From assembly GCA_021816385.1 (NCBI GenBank), contig JAKAYJ010000002.1, forward strand, positions 1 through 39,251: DNA of 39,251 bases, written 5' to 3'. Positions 30,986-39,229 of the stretch are shown here, piece by piece. Positions within the stretch are counted from its first letter, which is position 1; every line of letters starts with the position of its first letter. Source of the DNA: Thermoplasmata archaeon (lineage in GTDB: Archaea > Thermoplasmatota > Thermoplasmata > Thermoplasmatales > Thermoplasmataceae). The notes under the pieces were generated by a model. That model made no database searches and was not told the origin of the DNA. It saw only the letters and a list, made by a program, of their open reading frames with translations. A program made the translations under genes and the position numbers.

Positions 30986-32524
30986 ATGGATAGACCTTCA
31001 AAGGGCGAAACACAGATTTCCCTGATGATCGATAATCTCATAACAACCCTGAAGGTTAATGGCACCAGTTATAGGTCACTTGATAGTATCAGTCTTGGAA
31101 TAAAAAGTGGAGAAGTCTATGGTTTAACCGGAGAGAGCAATTCTGGCAAAACGATACTTGCTGAGAGCATAACGAACCTGATTCCTGAAAATAGGGGGAC
31201 AGTTGAGAGTGGAAGGGTGATATTCAACAAAATCAATATTGCATACTATCTTGAAGGGAGTGCTAAAAAATCCTACTTTCCCATAAAAAAGGATGAAGAC
31301 ATATGCAAGAAGAAGCCAAAGAAATATGATAAGCTTATGGAAGAACTGAGAGGAAAGCGTATATCCTATCTTATGCAGGATACATTCCATTCCCTAAATC
31401 CATCAATAACCATTGGAGACCATATGGTAGAAGTACTGCTGAAGCACAGGATTTCCGAGATGGGGAGACAGATAGTAAAGAGATCCACAATAACAAAAGA
31501 GTCATTCATTGATTTCCTTGAGAAGGTGAAGGGTGTTGATGACCTGGTGAAACGCGAATCCATGACTGTGGATTACTGCAAGTCTAATGGACTGGATTCC
31601 CATATTTCTGAAGTGATGGAAATTGTTGAAAAGGATGTGGATTATGAGATGCCTGTTTCAAGACTGATAGAAAATGTCAAGCCAAAACTGAAAGAAAAAC
31701 AGGTCAGAGAGATAGAAAAAATCTCTGATTATTATGATATGTGTTCCAGAATAAATCTTATGAAGCTTGAGCTTGACTCGTCAAATTCACCGGAACGTGA
31801 AGCCATGAAAGAGCAAATCAGAACCATGAAAAGGGAAAGTAATAAGAAATACTTTGCCCTGAAGGTCTCTTTGTTATTTGGCAGAAGGTTCATGCTCAGG
31901 GAATTTTCCAGAGAAGCCGTGGCTTATTCCATAGAGACCATGAAATCAATCGGAATTGAAAGACCGGAGTCCATTGTTAATAAATATCACGATCAATTGC
32001 CACCAGGGTTAAGACATCTATGCCTTTTTGGACTGGCACTGATAGGAGGCCCAGAGCTTATCATCCTTGATGAACCGACTTCATCAATGGACGCATTTAC
32101 CCAGACAAAACTGCTTGATTCTATTCGCAAATTATCACGTTCAAATGGGATCACATTTCTTTTAATCACAAATGAGATTACATTGCTTGCAGGAATAGCA
32201 GGGAGAGTAGGCATAATCTATGCGGGTAACCTTATTGAAGAATCCACAACCCTTGAAATATTCAATAATTCTAAACACCCGTTCACAATAGATTATCTAT
32301 CATCTTCAAAGGTGAATAAAGAAGGGTTGGAAAGTAATGTTCCCCTTGAATTCATACAGGGTGAATCACCTGAAATTGTAAACCCTCCAAGCGGATGTAA
32401 ATTCCACCCAAGATGTAAATTTGCAATGGATGTATGTTCAGTAAAAGTTCCGGGAATGATTGAAGTGTCAAGAAATCACAGGGTTGCCTGCTTTTTATAT
32501 TCTGATAAGACGGAGGTTCAGTAG
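30986..32524 (+). CDS. Oligopeptide-type ABC ATPase with large helical insertion, DppD-like
   Basis: A 512-residue ATPase; family members usually have about 320-340. Walker A GESNSGKT is at 49-56 and the Q-loop at Gln131, but about 150 charged residues (roughly 157-305) are inserted before the signature, probably a long helical domain. The signature is unrecognisable (L-P-P-G-L-R-H-L at 338-345), Walker B keeps the catalytic Glu (L-I-I-L-D-E-P at 358-364), and the switch His is replaced by Asn396 (I-T-N-E-I). The C-terminal oligopeptide domain has the cysteine pattern G-C-K-F-H-P-R-C-K-F-A-M-D-V-C. The start directly follows the DppC-like stop, with AGGAGGTGG upstream. Confidence 0.82.
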   Translation: MDRPSKGETQISLMIDNLITTLKVNGTSYRSLDSISLGIKSGEVYGLTGESNSGKTILAESITNLIPENRGTVESGRVIFNKINIAYYLEGSAKKSYFPIKKDEDICKKKPKKYDKLMEELRGKRISYLMQDTFHSLNPSITIGDHMVEVLLKHRISEMGRQIVKRSTITKESFIDFLEKVKGVDDLVKRESMTVDYCKSNGLDSHISEVMEIVEKDVDYEMPVSRLIENVKPKLKEKQVREIEKISDYYDMCSRINLMKLELDSSNSPEREAMKEQIRTMKRESNKKYFALKVSLLFGRRFMLREFSREAVAYSIETMKSIGIERPESIVNKYHDQLPPGLRHLCLFGLALIGGPELIILDEPTSSMDAFTQTKLLDSIRKLSRSNGITFLLITNEITLLAGIAGRVGIIYAGNLIEESTTLEIFNNSKHPFTIDYLSSSKVNKEGLESNVPLEFIQGESPEIVNPPSGCKFHPRCKFAMDVCSVKVPGMIEVSRNHRVACFLYSDKTEVQ

Positions 32525-32525
32525 G

Positions 32526-33977
32526 ATGGTAGATGGTAAAATTGTGCTATACGCGTCACATATATCCATTGAAGTTGTAAAGAGTGATGTACCGGATCTT
32601 GAAAATTCACGTACAAGAATACTTGATGACATATCTTTCAAACTTCATGAAGGGGAATCCATGGGAATCATAGGCGAATCCGGAAGCGGCAAAACTGCAC
32701 TTCTTGATATTCTGTTATCCCTCATAAAACCCACCTCAGGAGAGCTATTCGTGGATGTAACTAAGGAGGCTGGAGAGGAGCTTGATGAGATTAACAGGAG
32801 AATTGAAAAGATAAATGAACTGTTCATCGAGAAATATGGCTATAATCCAGATGAGGAGGAAATTGAGGGAAATGATGAACTGGACCTCCTTACTGAGAGA
32901 TACGAAGAACTATGCAAGGGACTCTCAGTATTCAGGATGAGCAGCAAGGATATTATTAAAAATCGTGGGTATATTCAACCGGTATTCCAGGACGTCTACT
33001 CAACTCTTGACCCGAAAAAGGTTGTTATGGATTCCCTGTCAGAGCCATTGAAGTATATCCAGCACCTCGATCGGGAGGAAATAGGGTACAGGTTGCAGAA
33101 CCTGATGACTGAGATAGGAATTGATGAAAAGCTACTTTCTAAATATCCTGTTCACCTTAGCGAGAGCGAAATGCAGAAGGTTGCAATTATGAGGGCACTT
33201 TCTGTGAACCCAAGGATAGTTGTAATGGATGATCCGACAGCATATCTCGATGTTACAATGAAAATAAAGCTATTCAACCTCATAAACCAGAGAAGGTTGG
33301 AGAGTGGAACTTCCTTTCTCATAGCAAGTAGCAATCTAAGTTTCATCAGTAGCTTCACGCAGACTGTGGCAGTTTTATGCAGGGGCAGGATAGTGGAGAT
33401 CGGTCCATCAATGGAAATTTTCTCCAATTCTTTTCATCCATACACAAAAGCTTTGATTTCATCCATTCCAAGTTCTGATCCGTCAATTAAGATTGAGGGT
33501 ATAGCTCTGAGGAAACAGGAACCTGACTATGAACAGATACCAAAGGGATGCGTTTTCCATACCAGATGCCCCAACGTTATGAGTAACTGTGGCTGGTCTG
33601 CAGAGGATATTGAGTCCGGTATAAGAGAAATGATTGATGAATACAGGCTAGATGATCCAGCTTCCATACCTGAGATTGAAAATATAATTTCAGACGAAGG
33701 CGAAAACCTGATTGAGATTTCCTTCAGGGATGAGGAAAATTATGATCAGAACCTTGTGAGACGCAAAATTGAGGAACTTATTGAAATAAGAAAGCAGAAA
33801 CCAGATGGAATCAGGTTTGGTGCAATTGATTTCATAGAGTTTGAGGCAGAGAATAATAATCTTGTCCTGCAGTTGGTGAAGCCTGCTGTACCAAAAATGA
33901 TCGAGGTTTCAGAAGGACATCATGTTTCCTGCTACATGTATGATGTCAAGGAAGAAGAAAAAGAGTCACAGAACTGA
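32526..33977 (+). CDS. Oligopeptide-type ABC ATPase with two insertions, DppF-like
   Basis: A protein of about 483 residues (start at the ATG after the TAG of the previous gene, with GGAGGTT upstream; the frame is open further back to 32460). Walker A GESGSGKT is at 50-57, an acidic insertion spans 78-148, the Q-loop is Gln155, the signature is L-S-E-S-E-M-Q (211-217), Walker B is I-V-V-M-D-D-P (231-237) with Asp in place of Glu, and Ser269 sits where the switch His belongs. The C-terminal cysteine motif G-C-V-F-H-T-R-C-P is split from its final part (H-H-V-S-C) by a second acidic insertion of about 120 residues. The pair should form two atypical ATP sites. Confidence 0.8.
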   Translation: MVDGKIVLYASHISIEVVKSDVPDLENSRTRILDDISFKLHEGESMGIIGESGSGKTALLDILLSLIKPTSGELFVDVTKEAGEELDEINRRIEKINELFIEKYGYNPDEEEIEGNDELDLLTERYEELCKGLSVFRMSSKDIIKNRGYIQPVFQDVYSTLDPKKVVMDSLSEPLKYIQHLDREEIGYRLQNLMTEIGIDEKLLSKYPVHLSESEMQKVAIMRALSVNPRIVVMDDPTAYLDVTMKIKLFNLINQRRLESGTSFLIASSNLSFISSFTQTVAVLCRGRIVEIGPSMEIFSNSFHPYTKALISSIPSSDPSIKIEGIALRKQEPDYEQIPKGCVFHTRCPNVMSNCGWSAEDIESGIREMIDEYRLDDPASIPEIENIISDEGENLIEISFRDEENYDQNLVRRKIEELIEIRKQKPDGIRFGAIDFIEFEAENNNLVLQLVKPAVPKMIEVSEGHHVSCYMYDVKEEEKESQN

Positions 33978-34002
33978 CATTATATTTGGAAAAAGTCTAT
34001 AC

Positions 34003-34012
34003 TGTATTATAC
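34003..34012 (+). promoter_or_regulatory. TATA-like box of the 299-residue membrane protein
   Basis: TGTATTATAC is centred about 26 bases before the ATG at 34034, so this gene likely has its own leaderless transcript although it trails the ABC operon by only 56 bases. Confidence 0.4.
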
Positions 34013-34033
34013 TAATTTTTAATTCTGCTGTAT

Positions 34034-34933
34034 ATGCATGATCTCCTGTATATCATTCTTACAGAAATGCTGATGACACCATTCATTGTCTTTGTCGTAC
34101 TTTACGTTTCTTCAAGGTTCAGCTCCATGACTGTAAGAAGCATTTCCCTTACACTCTTCCTGCTTTCTATGATGTCGGGAATGCTGAATTCACTAAATTA
34201 TTATCTCCTTTTTCCTCACGGATTCCTCAATCAGGTGATGGCCATCAACATTTCAATGTTTGAGATGACCATTATTATTTCATATATTCTTGTTTCAGCT
34301 TTCAACGGGAATATTGGCAGGATGACCAGAACCCATGCAAAATGGATAGGCATACTTGTTGGGTGGAATGAAGTCTCAATGGCTCTGTTCCTGTATTCAC
34401 TTGCATATGGCTTTGGAACAAACGGGGAGCTGGTAAATACAATGAATATACTTGGTGCTGGAGTCACCAATTACCTTTTCACAATTCCCATGATTATAGA
34501 AATGGTATCTCTTCTGTTCCTGAAGATCCATAGTGGACTGACCCTGAGGATTTCCATTGGAATAATTGCAATGCAGGCCTCAGATCCTGGCCTATTCGGC
34601 GGCACCTATTCCATTCCGCTTATTATGGTATTTTCCATAGTGATGATCGTTGTCCTCTATTATGTTCTCTCATATACATATAAGAACAGGAGGAACCTTG
34701 AAAACCAATGGAGAAAAATTCTGAATTATTTCATTTTTCTCATACTCCTTTCGTCCATCGGCCTTGTAATGAGTGTTGTAATTCCAGGACCATTTGGAGT
34801 TAAGTGGATCATTTTTGCACTTTCCATGGCATTCTCAATGGTATATTATTTCCTTATATCCTTCAGGTTTTTTGACTCGAACACACCGGTAGCAATCAGG
34901 AGGAAATTTATTGAAAGTGAGAGTACAGATTGA
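34034..34933 (+). CDS. Unknown polytopic membrane protein, single copy of a repeated domain
   Basis: A 299-residue integral membrane protein with seven or eight hydrophobic helices and no cysteine. I do not recognise a named family. Its layout matches the N-terminal part of the ferredoxin-fused protein encoded convergently 34 bases away: W-N-E-V-S-M at 111-116 corresponds to L-D-E-F-L-M at 110-115 there, and I-P-M-I-I-E-M at 151-157 corresponds to F-P-M-A-L-E-M at exactly 151-157. The following M-Q-A-S-D-P-G-L-F-G-G aligns with F-F-T-P-T-A-V-P-G-N. The conserved Glu-Met and Asn/Asp-Glu pairs inside helices could bind a quinone, haem or metal ion. A paralogous partner of the redox protein is inferred. 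Confidence 0.75.
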   Translation: MHDLLYIILTEMLMTPFIVFVVLYVSSRFSSMTVRSISLTLFLLSMMSGMLNSLNYYLLFPHGFLNQVMAINISMFEMTIIISYILVSAFNGNIGRMTRTHAKWIGILVGWNEVSMALFLYSLAYGFGTNGELVNTMNILGAGVTNYLFTIPMIIEMVSLLFLKIHSGLTLRISIGIIAMQASDPGLFGGTYSIPLIMVFSIVMIVVLYYVLSYTYKNRRNLENQWRKILNYFIFLILLSSIGLVMSVVIPGPFGVKWIIFALSMAFSMVYYFLISFRFFDSNTPVAIRRKFIESESTD

Positions 34934-34967
34934 TTGGGATGACTTACAATAATGACCTGCCAGTGTT

Positions 34968-36938
34968 TCACTCTTTCTTCATTACCTTTTCCTTCAGGAA
35001 ATTCCTGACGTCGTAGAAGAATATATTTTCGTAAGGGCAAGCCTCAACGCAATCCCCAACGCCAACACATCTTGAATTCTTGAACTGGCCTTCAGAGATG
35101 AAACTACCAGGCTGGGATGATAACCCAACTGGGCATGCAAGGGCACAGTCCTTGGTCTTGCAAGTAACGCACTGGCTAGGATCCTTGACCTTCAGTTTAA
35201 AAAGGCCATATTTTCCAACAAAGCGATTGAAGTTACCCCAGTGGCAGTAGCCGGTATTGATGCATCCGTAATTGCCAAAATATGGCATTGTAAGAAAAAC
35301 AGCATACCACATTATATCAAAAATAATTATGTACATGAAAAATAAAGGATCTGTTCCGTAAATCTGGTAATTTATGTAATGGTAATGATATAAAAAGGAA
35401 AATAAGGCTGCGACTGCAAGGGATATATAGATTGTGAATGAAACTACCCTGTACACAACATTCCTCTCTCCACCAGTGCTCAATTTTTTAGCGGTGGGGG
35501 TTGTCCTGTTGAATTTCTTCATCGAATCGTAAAAAGTGCCCTGATACATCAGTGGAGCTGTACAGAAAACAGAACATAATTGCCTTGCTCCAAAGAGAAG
35601 TGATAATGAACCGCTTATAACATAGGTGAGAAGCATTGGTATTATGAGTGCTGGTGCAAGACCTCCAGCCGTACCTATTCCCATTGACCACCCTATGAAT
35701 GGGTATATCTGGGAATTTGTTACAAGGAAACTTGGGATAAGAATTGAATAGATGCCATAGGCTACAATCATAAGTCCCAGCCTGATCCTGTTTTCAAGTT
35801 CCCTAGTCTTCATTATTTTGAAGACTACCAGTGAACCCATTTCAAAACCCATCATTATGAGAAACCATGAGGAACCTGTGATGCCACCTACGAATACAAC
35901 TGTATTATAGGAGAATTCTGTAATTACATTGAAGATGTTTCCAGAAAAGACTGCAAGATGGAGGCTGTTTATGAAGAATGACGTCCCATAATATTGAAAA
36001 TCAAAGGTTGCCCCCATTGCAAATTCCGCAATGAAAACATCCATGAGGAAGAAAGTTGACCACTTCCTATCTGCAAGCCAGTAAACTTTTCCCTTGCCGG
36101 AGAAATAATTCTTTCTTAGAATTGCATTGATATAAATGATCATTTCAAGAAGAATTGCAATTGATACAATCATTACTGTTGAATCATATTGAAAGACCAT
36201 TACACCAATCATCATGATGCCATAAATCAGGAGTATCTGCAATAGATATCGTGAGAAATTCTTCCTGACATAATTTTCCCTGTAGAGGCTCTCGAAAACG
36301 AATATGAGAAGAGCGGTCATTACAGCACATCCAGAGAACACTGAAACACTGACCCATATATTTCCAGGAACAGCAGTTGGTGTGAAAAACATCACCACAG
36401 ACTGGAACATTATGAAGGTGAATGGCAACTTCTCCTCCTTTCTTATTGTGAAAATTGCAGTTAAGCCCATTTCAAGTGCCATTGGAAAGATGAACCAGAA
36501 TGATGAAACTGTTCTGGAGATCAATTCTACATAATTTGTTCCATAAACCATCAATATTGTTTTTGATAGAATTATGGAATTGAAGTCAAGACTCATAAGA
36601 AATTCATCCAGTAATGTGAGGATGATTATGACCGGGATGCTTATCCTTATTTCAATATCTTCCTGTTCTATTGATCGTACAAAGAGGATCAGGGGATAGA
36701 TGATCTCTATGGCCATAAATCCGGCTGAAATAACAACTGCATCCTCCAATGAAATTACGATAATTCCTGATAGATATATTGCAGGGCCAAGCAACATTCC
36801 ATTCATCATTGCCAGTAATATATATGTGATAATTCTTCTCAGGGGATTTTCAGCAGTTCTCGACATATACAGAATATATGAGGTAAATATACCCATGAGA
36901 GTGGCAATAAGTCCCAGTAACCACATCTCATAGTTCAT
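34968..36938 (-). CDS. Multi-helix membrane protein with C-terminal 4Fe-4S ferredoxin-like domain
   Basis: A 656-residue protein (ATG at 36938; a TTG at 36947 is also in frame). Residues 1-220 and about 290-450 look like two diverged copies of the same membrane domain, marked by F-P-M-A-L-E-M (151-157) and M-M-G-F-E-M-G (362-368). Then come C-S-V-F-C-T-A-P (Cys455, Cys459), reminiscent of the membrane-proximal Cys-x3-Cys of NapH/NosR, and C-I-N-T-G-Y-C (559, 565). A cytoplasmic ferredoxin part has Cys590, 593, 598 and 602 and Cys624, 630 and 634. The second cluster motif shows only three close cysteines. Likely role: electron transfer between a membrane carrier and soluble donors. Family name unknown to me. 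Confidence 0.78.
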   Translation of the reverse strand: MNYEMWLLGLIATLMGIFTSYILYMSRTAENPLRRIITYILLAMMNGMLLGPAIYLSGIIVISLEDAVVISAGFMAIEIIYPLILFVRSIEQEDIEIRISIPVIIILTLLDEFLMSLDFNSIILSKTILMVYGTNYVELISRTVSSFWFIFPMALEMGLTAIFTIRKEEKLPFTFIMFQSVVMFFTPTAVPGNIWVSVSVFSGCAVMTALLIFVFESLYRENYVRKNFSRYLLQILLIYGIMMIGVMVFQYDSTVMIVSIAILLEMIIYINAILRKNYFSGKGKVYWLADRKWSTFFLMDVFIAEFAMGATFDFQYYGTSFFINSLHLAVFSGNIFNVITEFSYNTVVFVGGITGSSWFLIMMGFEMGSLVVFKIMKTRELENRIRLGLMIVAYGIYSILIPSFLVTNSQIYPFIGWSMGIGTAGGLAPALIIPMLLTYVISGSLSLLFGARQLCSVFCTAPLMYQGTFYDSMKKFNRTTPTAKKLSTGGERNVVYRVVSFTIYISLAVAALFSFLYHYHYINYQIYGTDPLFFMYIIIFDIMWYAVFLTMPYFGNYGCINTGYCHWGNFNRFVGKYGLFKLKVKDPSQCVTCKTKDCALACPVGLSSQPGSFISEGQFKNSRCVGVGDCVEACPYENIFFYDVRNFLKEKVMKKE

Positions 36939-36988
36939 CAGAATCAATGTAGTAGAAAACTTTGGTATTTAAGATATGCCAGAAAAAC

Positions 36989-38293
36989 TTAGAGAATGAT
37001 AAAACTTTCCAGATATAGTGTCATCAATGTGATGAACAGGACAGGAATGCCAACTATAAGACCCAGTTTCATATATTCAACTGTATTGATCTTGATCTTT
37101 GCCTTGCGATCTAGCATGTATAGCCATACCAGGGTTGCCAGAGAGCCAATTGGCGTGAACTTTGGCCCAATATCGTTACCAATTGCGTTTGTCAGTAGCA
37201 TGATACCTGATATATGAAGGTGCTGCAATGTAAGATCGCCCAGCAAAACAGATGGTAGATTATTCATTATGGAAGCTGTAAGTGCAAACATGAATCCTGT
37301 CATCACAAAATTCATACCGAATGGGAATGACTGGAAATATCCAACTGCCTTTGCCATGTAAAAAACCATTCCATTTGTTGCGAGTGCGTAAACTACTATA
37401 TACATACCGAGAGAAAAGAGGATGATCTGCCATGGTGCTTCTTTTACAGGTTTGACATAATCAATCTTTTTGCCTTTCCTGGCAAGAAGCAACATGAAAA
37501 CTGCTGCAGGCATGGCCACTATCGAAACAGGAATGTTGTAAATTCCACCCACTGAATAAAGTACCACGAGACTGATGATTACCGGGAAAAAAAGCTTAAA
37601 AATTACGGGGTCCTTGATATCTTCATTCCTGAACTCAATTTTTTCTGGAATTTTTGCAGGTATTGACTTTCTAAAATAAAGTGAGAGGAACAGGAGACTT
37701 GCAATTATGCTCACCAGATCAGGAATTATCATTATCTCCATATAGGGAAAGAAATCTATTCCAAAGTATGTGGCTGCTATAATATTTACAAGGTTGCTGA
37801 CCAGAAGAGGTATGCTGGCGGAATCTGCTATGAAGCCAACTGCCATTATATAGGCAAATATAGCTTTCTTATCGAGTCCGATCCTGTACAGAAGTGCCAC
37901 TATCACAGGTGTTAACACAAGGGCAGTGCCATCATTGGCAAAAAAGGCGGATATAAAAGCACCCACAAGGATGACCAGTACGAATAGTCTTTTTCCGGAC
38001 CCTCCTGAATAATTAAGGATCTTTGTCGCAAGATATTCAAAAACGCCAGCTTCATCGAATACCAGTGCAATTATCACAACAGATACAAAAGTCAGGGTTG
38101 CGTTCCAGACAATCGATACAACATTGTAGAAATCCACAAGTGTTGTGAAGCCTGCCAGAACAGTTATAATTGCTCCTATTGATGCAGAATATCCTATTCC
38201 AAGACCCTTTGGTTTGTATATCACCAGGAAAAGTGAAAATATGAATATCGCGAGTGTTGCGATGAAAAAGTAATTATTCAAACGCCAGTTCAC
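36989..38293 (-). CDS. arsB: Arsenite efflux permease ArsB (ArsB/NhaD superfamily)
   Basis: A 434-residue membrane protein with about eleven or twelve helices. F-F-A-N-D-G-T-A-L-V-L-T-P near residue 117, D-S-A-S-I-P-L-L-V-S-N-L-V-N near 158 and the closing A-I-G-N-D-I-G-P-K-F-T-P-I-G-S-L-A are ArsB hallmarks. It exports arsenite or antimonite, driven by the proton gradient. It is the last gene of the arsR-arsC-arsB operon and overlaps arsC by 20 bases. No ArsA ATPase gene is visible, so transport is secondary only. Confidence 0.93.
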   Translation of the reverse strand: MNWRLNNYFFIATLAIFIFSLFLVIYKPKGLGIGYSASIGAIITVLAGFTTLVDFYNVVSIVWNATLTFVSVVIIALVFDEAGVFEYLATKILNYSGGSGKRLFVLVILVGAFISAFFANDGTALVLTPVIVALLYRIGLDKKAIFAYIMAVGFIADSASIPLLVSNLVNIIAATYFGIDFFPYMEIMIIPDLVSIIASLLFLSLYFRKSIPAKIPEKIEFRNEDIKDPVIFKLFFPVIISLVVLYSVGGIYNIPVSIVAMPAAVFMLLLARKGKKIDYVKPVKEAPWQIILFSLGMYIVVYALATNGMVFYMAKAVGYFQSFPFGMNFVMTGFMFALTASIMNNLPSVLLGDLTLQHLHISGIMLLTNAIGNDIGPKFTPIGSLATLVWLYMLDRKAKIKINTVEYMKLGLIVGIPVLFITLMTLYLESFIIL

Positions 38294-38672
38294 TTACCTT
38301 TCTTTCTATCTCATCCCTTATCTTCCTTACCTTCTCAATATCCTGGTTCTTTGGATCATCCAGTCCCCAGTCCACTACCTTCTTTTTCATGGCCCTGGCC
38401 AGTGGTGCCGGGCATGATTCCTCAACTGAGCAACCCATTATAACAATCAAATCGGCATTGTCAATCATTTCCCTGGAGAGGACCCTTGGATTCCCTGTGT
38501 CAATTGGTACACCCTTTTCTTCCATAACTTTCATTACTACCGGATTGACTTCCCCTGCTGGAACTGTACCTGCGCTTTCGCAGTTTAATCCCTTCTTCTT
38601 ACCAAAGGCCTCCGCCATCTTGCTTCTTCCCGCATTTTCAACACATAGAAATAGAATCTTATCATACTTCAT
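38274..38672 (-). CDS. arsC: Arsenate reductase ArsC, thioredoxin-coupled type
   Basis: A 132-residue enzyme of the low-molecular-weight tyrosine phosphatase fold. The P-loop is C-V-E-N-A-G-R-S with nucleophile Cys10, and the two relay cysteines are Cys81 and Cys88 in G-C-S-V-E-E-S-C-P; Staphylococcus aureus ArsC uses 10, 82 and 89. D-W-G-L-D-D-P is also conserved. It reduces arsenate to arsenite for export by ArsB, with thioredoxin as reductant. It overlaps arsR by 11 bases and arsB by 20. Confidence 0.95.
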   Translation of the reverse strand: MKYDKILFLCVENAGRSKMAEAFGKKKGLNCESAGTVPAGEVNPVVMKVMEEKGVPIDTGNPRVLSREMIDNADLIVIMGCSVEESCPAPLARAMKKKVVDWGLDDPKNQDIEKVRKIRDEIERKVSELAFE

Positions 38673-39006
38673 TTATCAGCATCTCCGGGTTAATATTGCT
38701 CAATGGCTTTGCGGTGTAATAAGACCACTTGCCTTCCTTTCTCCTGTTTATGAGTTTTGCATTGTATAGCTCCTTAATACACCCTGAGACGGTTGACTGT
38801 GGTATGCCTAGCAGATCAGAAATCTCACAGACACACAGTTCAGTTATGGACAGGGTGTGATAGATTTCAATTCTCTTCATGTCTGAAAGTGCTTTAGCCC
38901 TTTTTTCCAGTTCCTGAAAATAACCATTGCTGTGGTTCTTCCTCAAACTCACTTTAATCTTCGTTTTTGTTGCCATATCCATGGTTCTGCATTCTGATGC
39001 TGACAT
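38662..39006 (-). CDS. arsR: ArsR family arsenic-responsive repressor
   Basis: A 114-residue ArsR/SmtB winged-helix repressor with the arsenite-binding motif E-L-C-V-C-E-I (Cys58, Cys60) ahead of the recognition helix P-Q-S-T-V-S-G-C-I-K-E-L and a wing R-R-K-E-G-K-W-S-Y-Y-T. Internal Met codons at positions 9 and 11 are alternative starts, and the N-terminal 25 residues are longer than usual. It leads the arsR-arsC-arsB operon and should derepress it when As(III) binds. An operator-like palindrome lies just upstream. Confidence 0.92.
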   Translation of the reverse strand: MSASECRTMDMATKTKIKVSLRKNHSNGYFQELEKRAKALSDMKRIEIYHTLSITELCVCEISDLLGIPQSTVSGCIKELYNAKLINRRKEGKWSYYTAKPLSNINPEMLINEV

Positions 39007-39011
39007 AATAC

Positions 39012-39046
39012 GTCAAATCTGAATATGACAATCTGATATTTATATG
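39012..39046 (-). promoter_or_regulatory. ars operon promoter with candidate ArsR operator
   Basis: A TATA-like CATATAAATATC (39035-39046, minus strand) is centred about 34 bases before the arsR ATG. Next to it, GTCA-A-AT-CTGA-AT-A-TGAC (39012-39029) is an imperfect palindrome of the form GTCANATNNNNATNTGAC, covering the expected transcription start. AATCTGA also repeats at 39016-39022 and 39030-39036. Repressor binding there would block initiation. No other feature is seen between here and the tRNA at 39230. Confidence 0.5.
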
Positions 39047-39229
39047 TGACCTGAAAATAGGTGAAAAGAGAAAAATCTTCACGACTGTATTATTTTGTTT
39101 GTAGTATAAGGATCATTGTTGAAAGATATAATTAATCAAAAGGGTTGCGATGAAATGTTGGTAGGAGAGAATACCTATGGTTGATTATGTAAAGTTTATA
39201 GTGGTAAAAAATCCGAAAAGCTAGAAGAG

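Noticed and set aside
32460..32525. N-terminal extension of the DppF-like ATPase
   Set aside because: It overlaps the end of the previous gene in another frame; the ATG at 32526 has a strong ribosome site and fits family N-termini.
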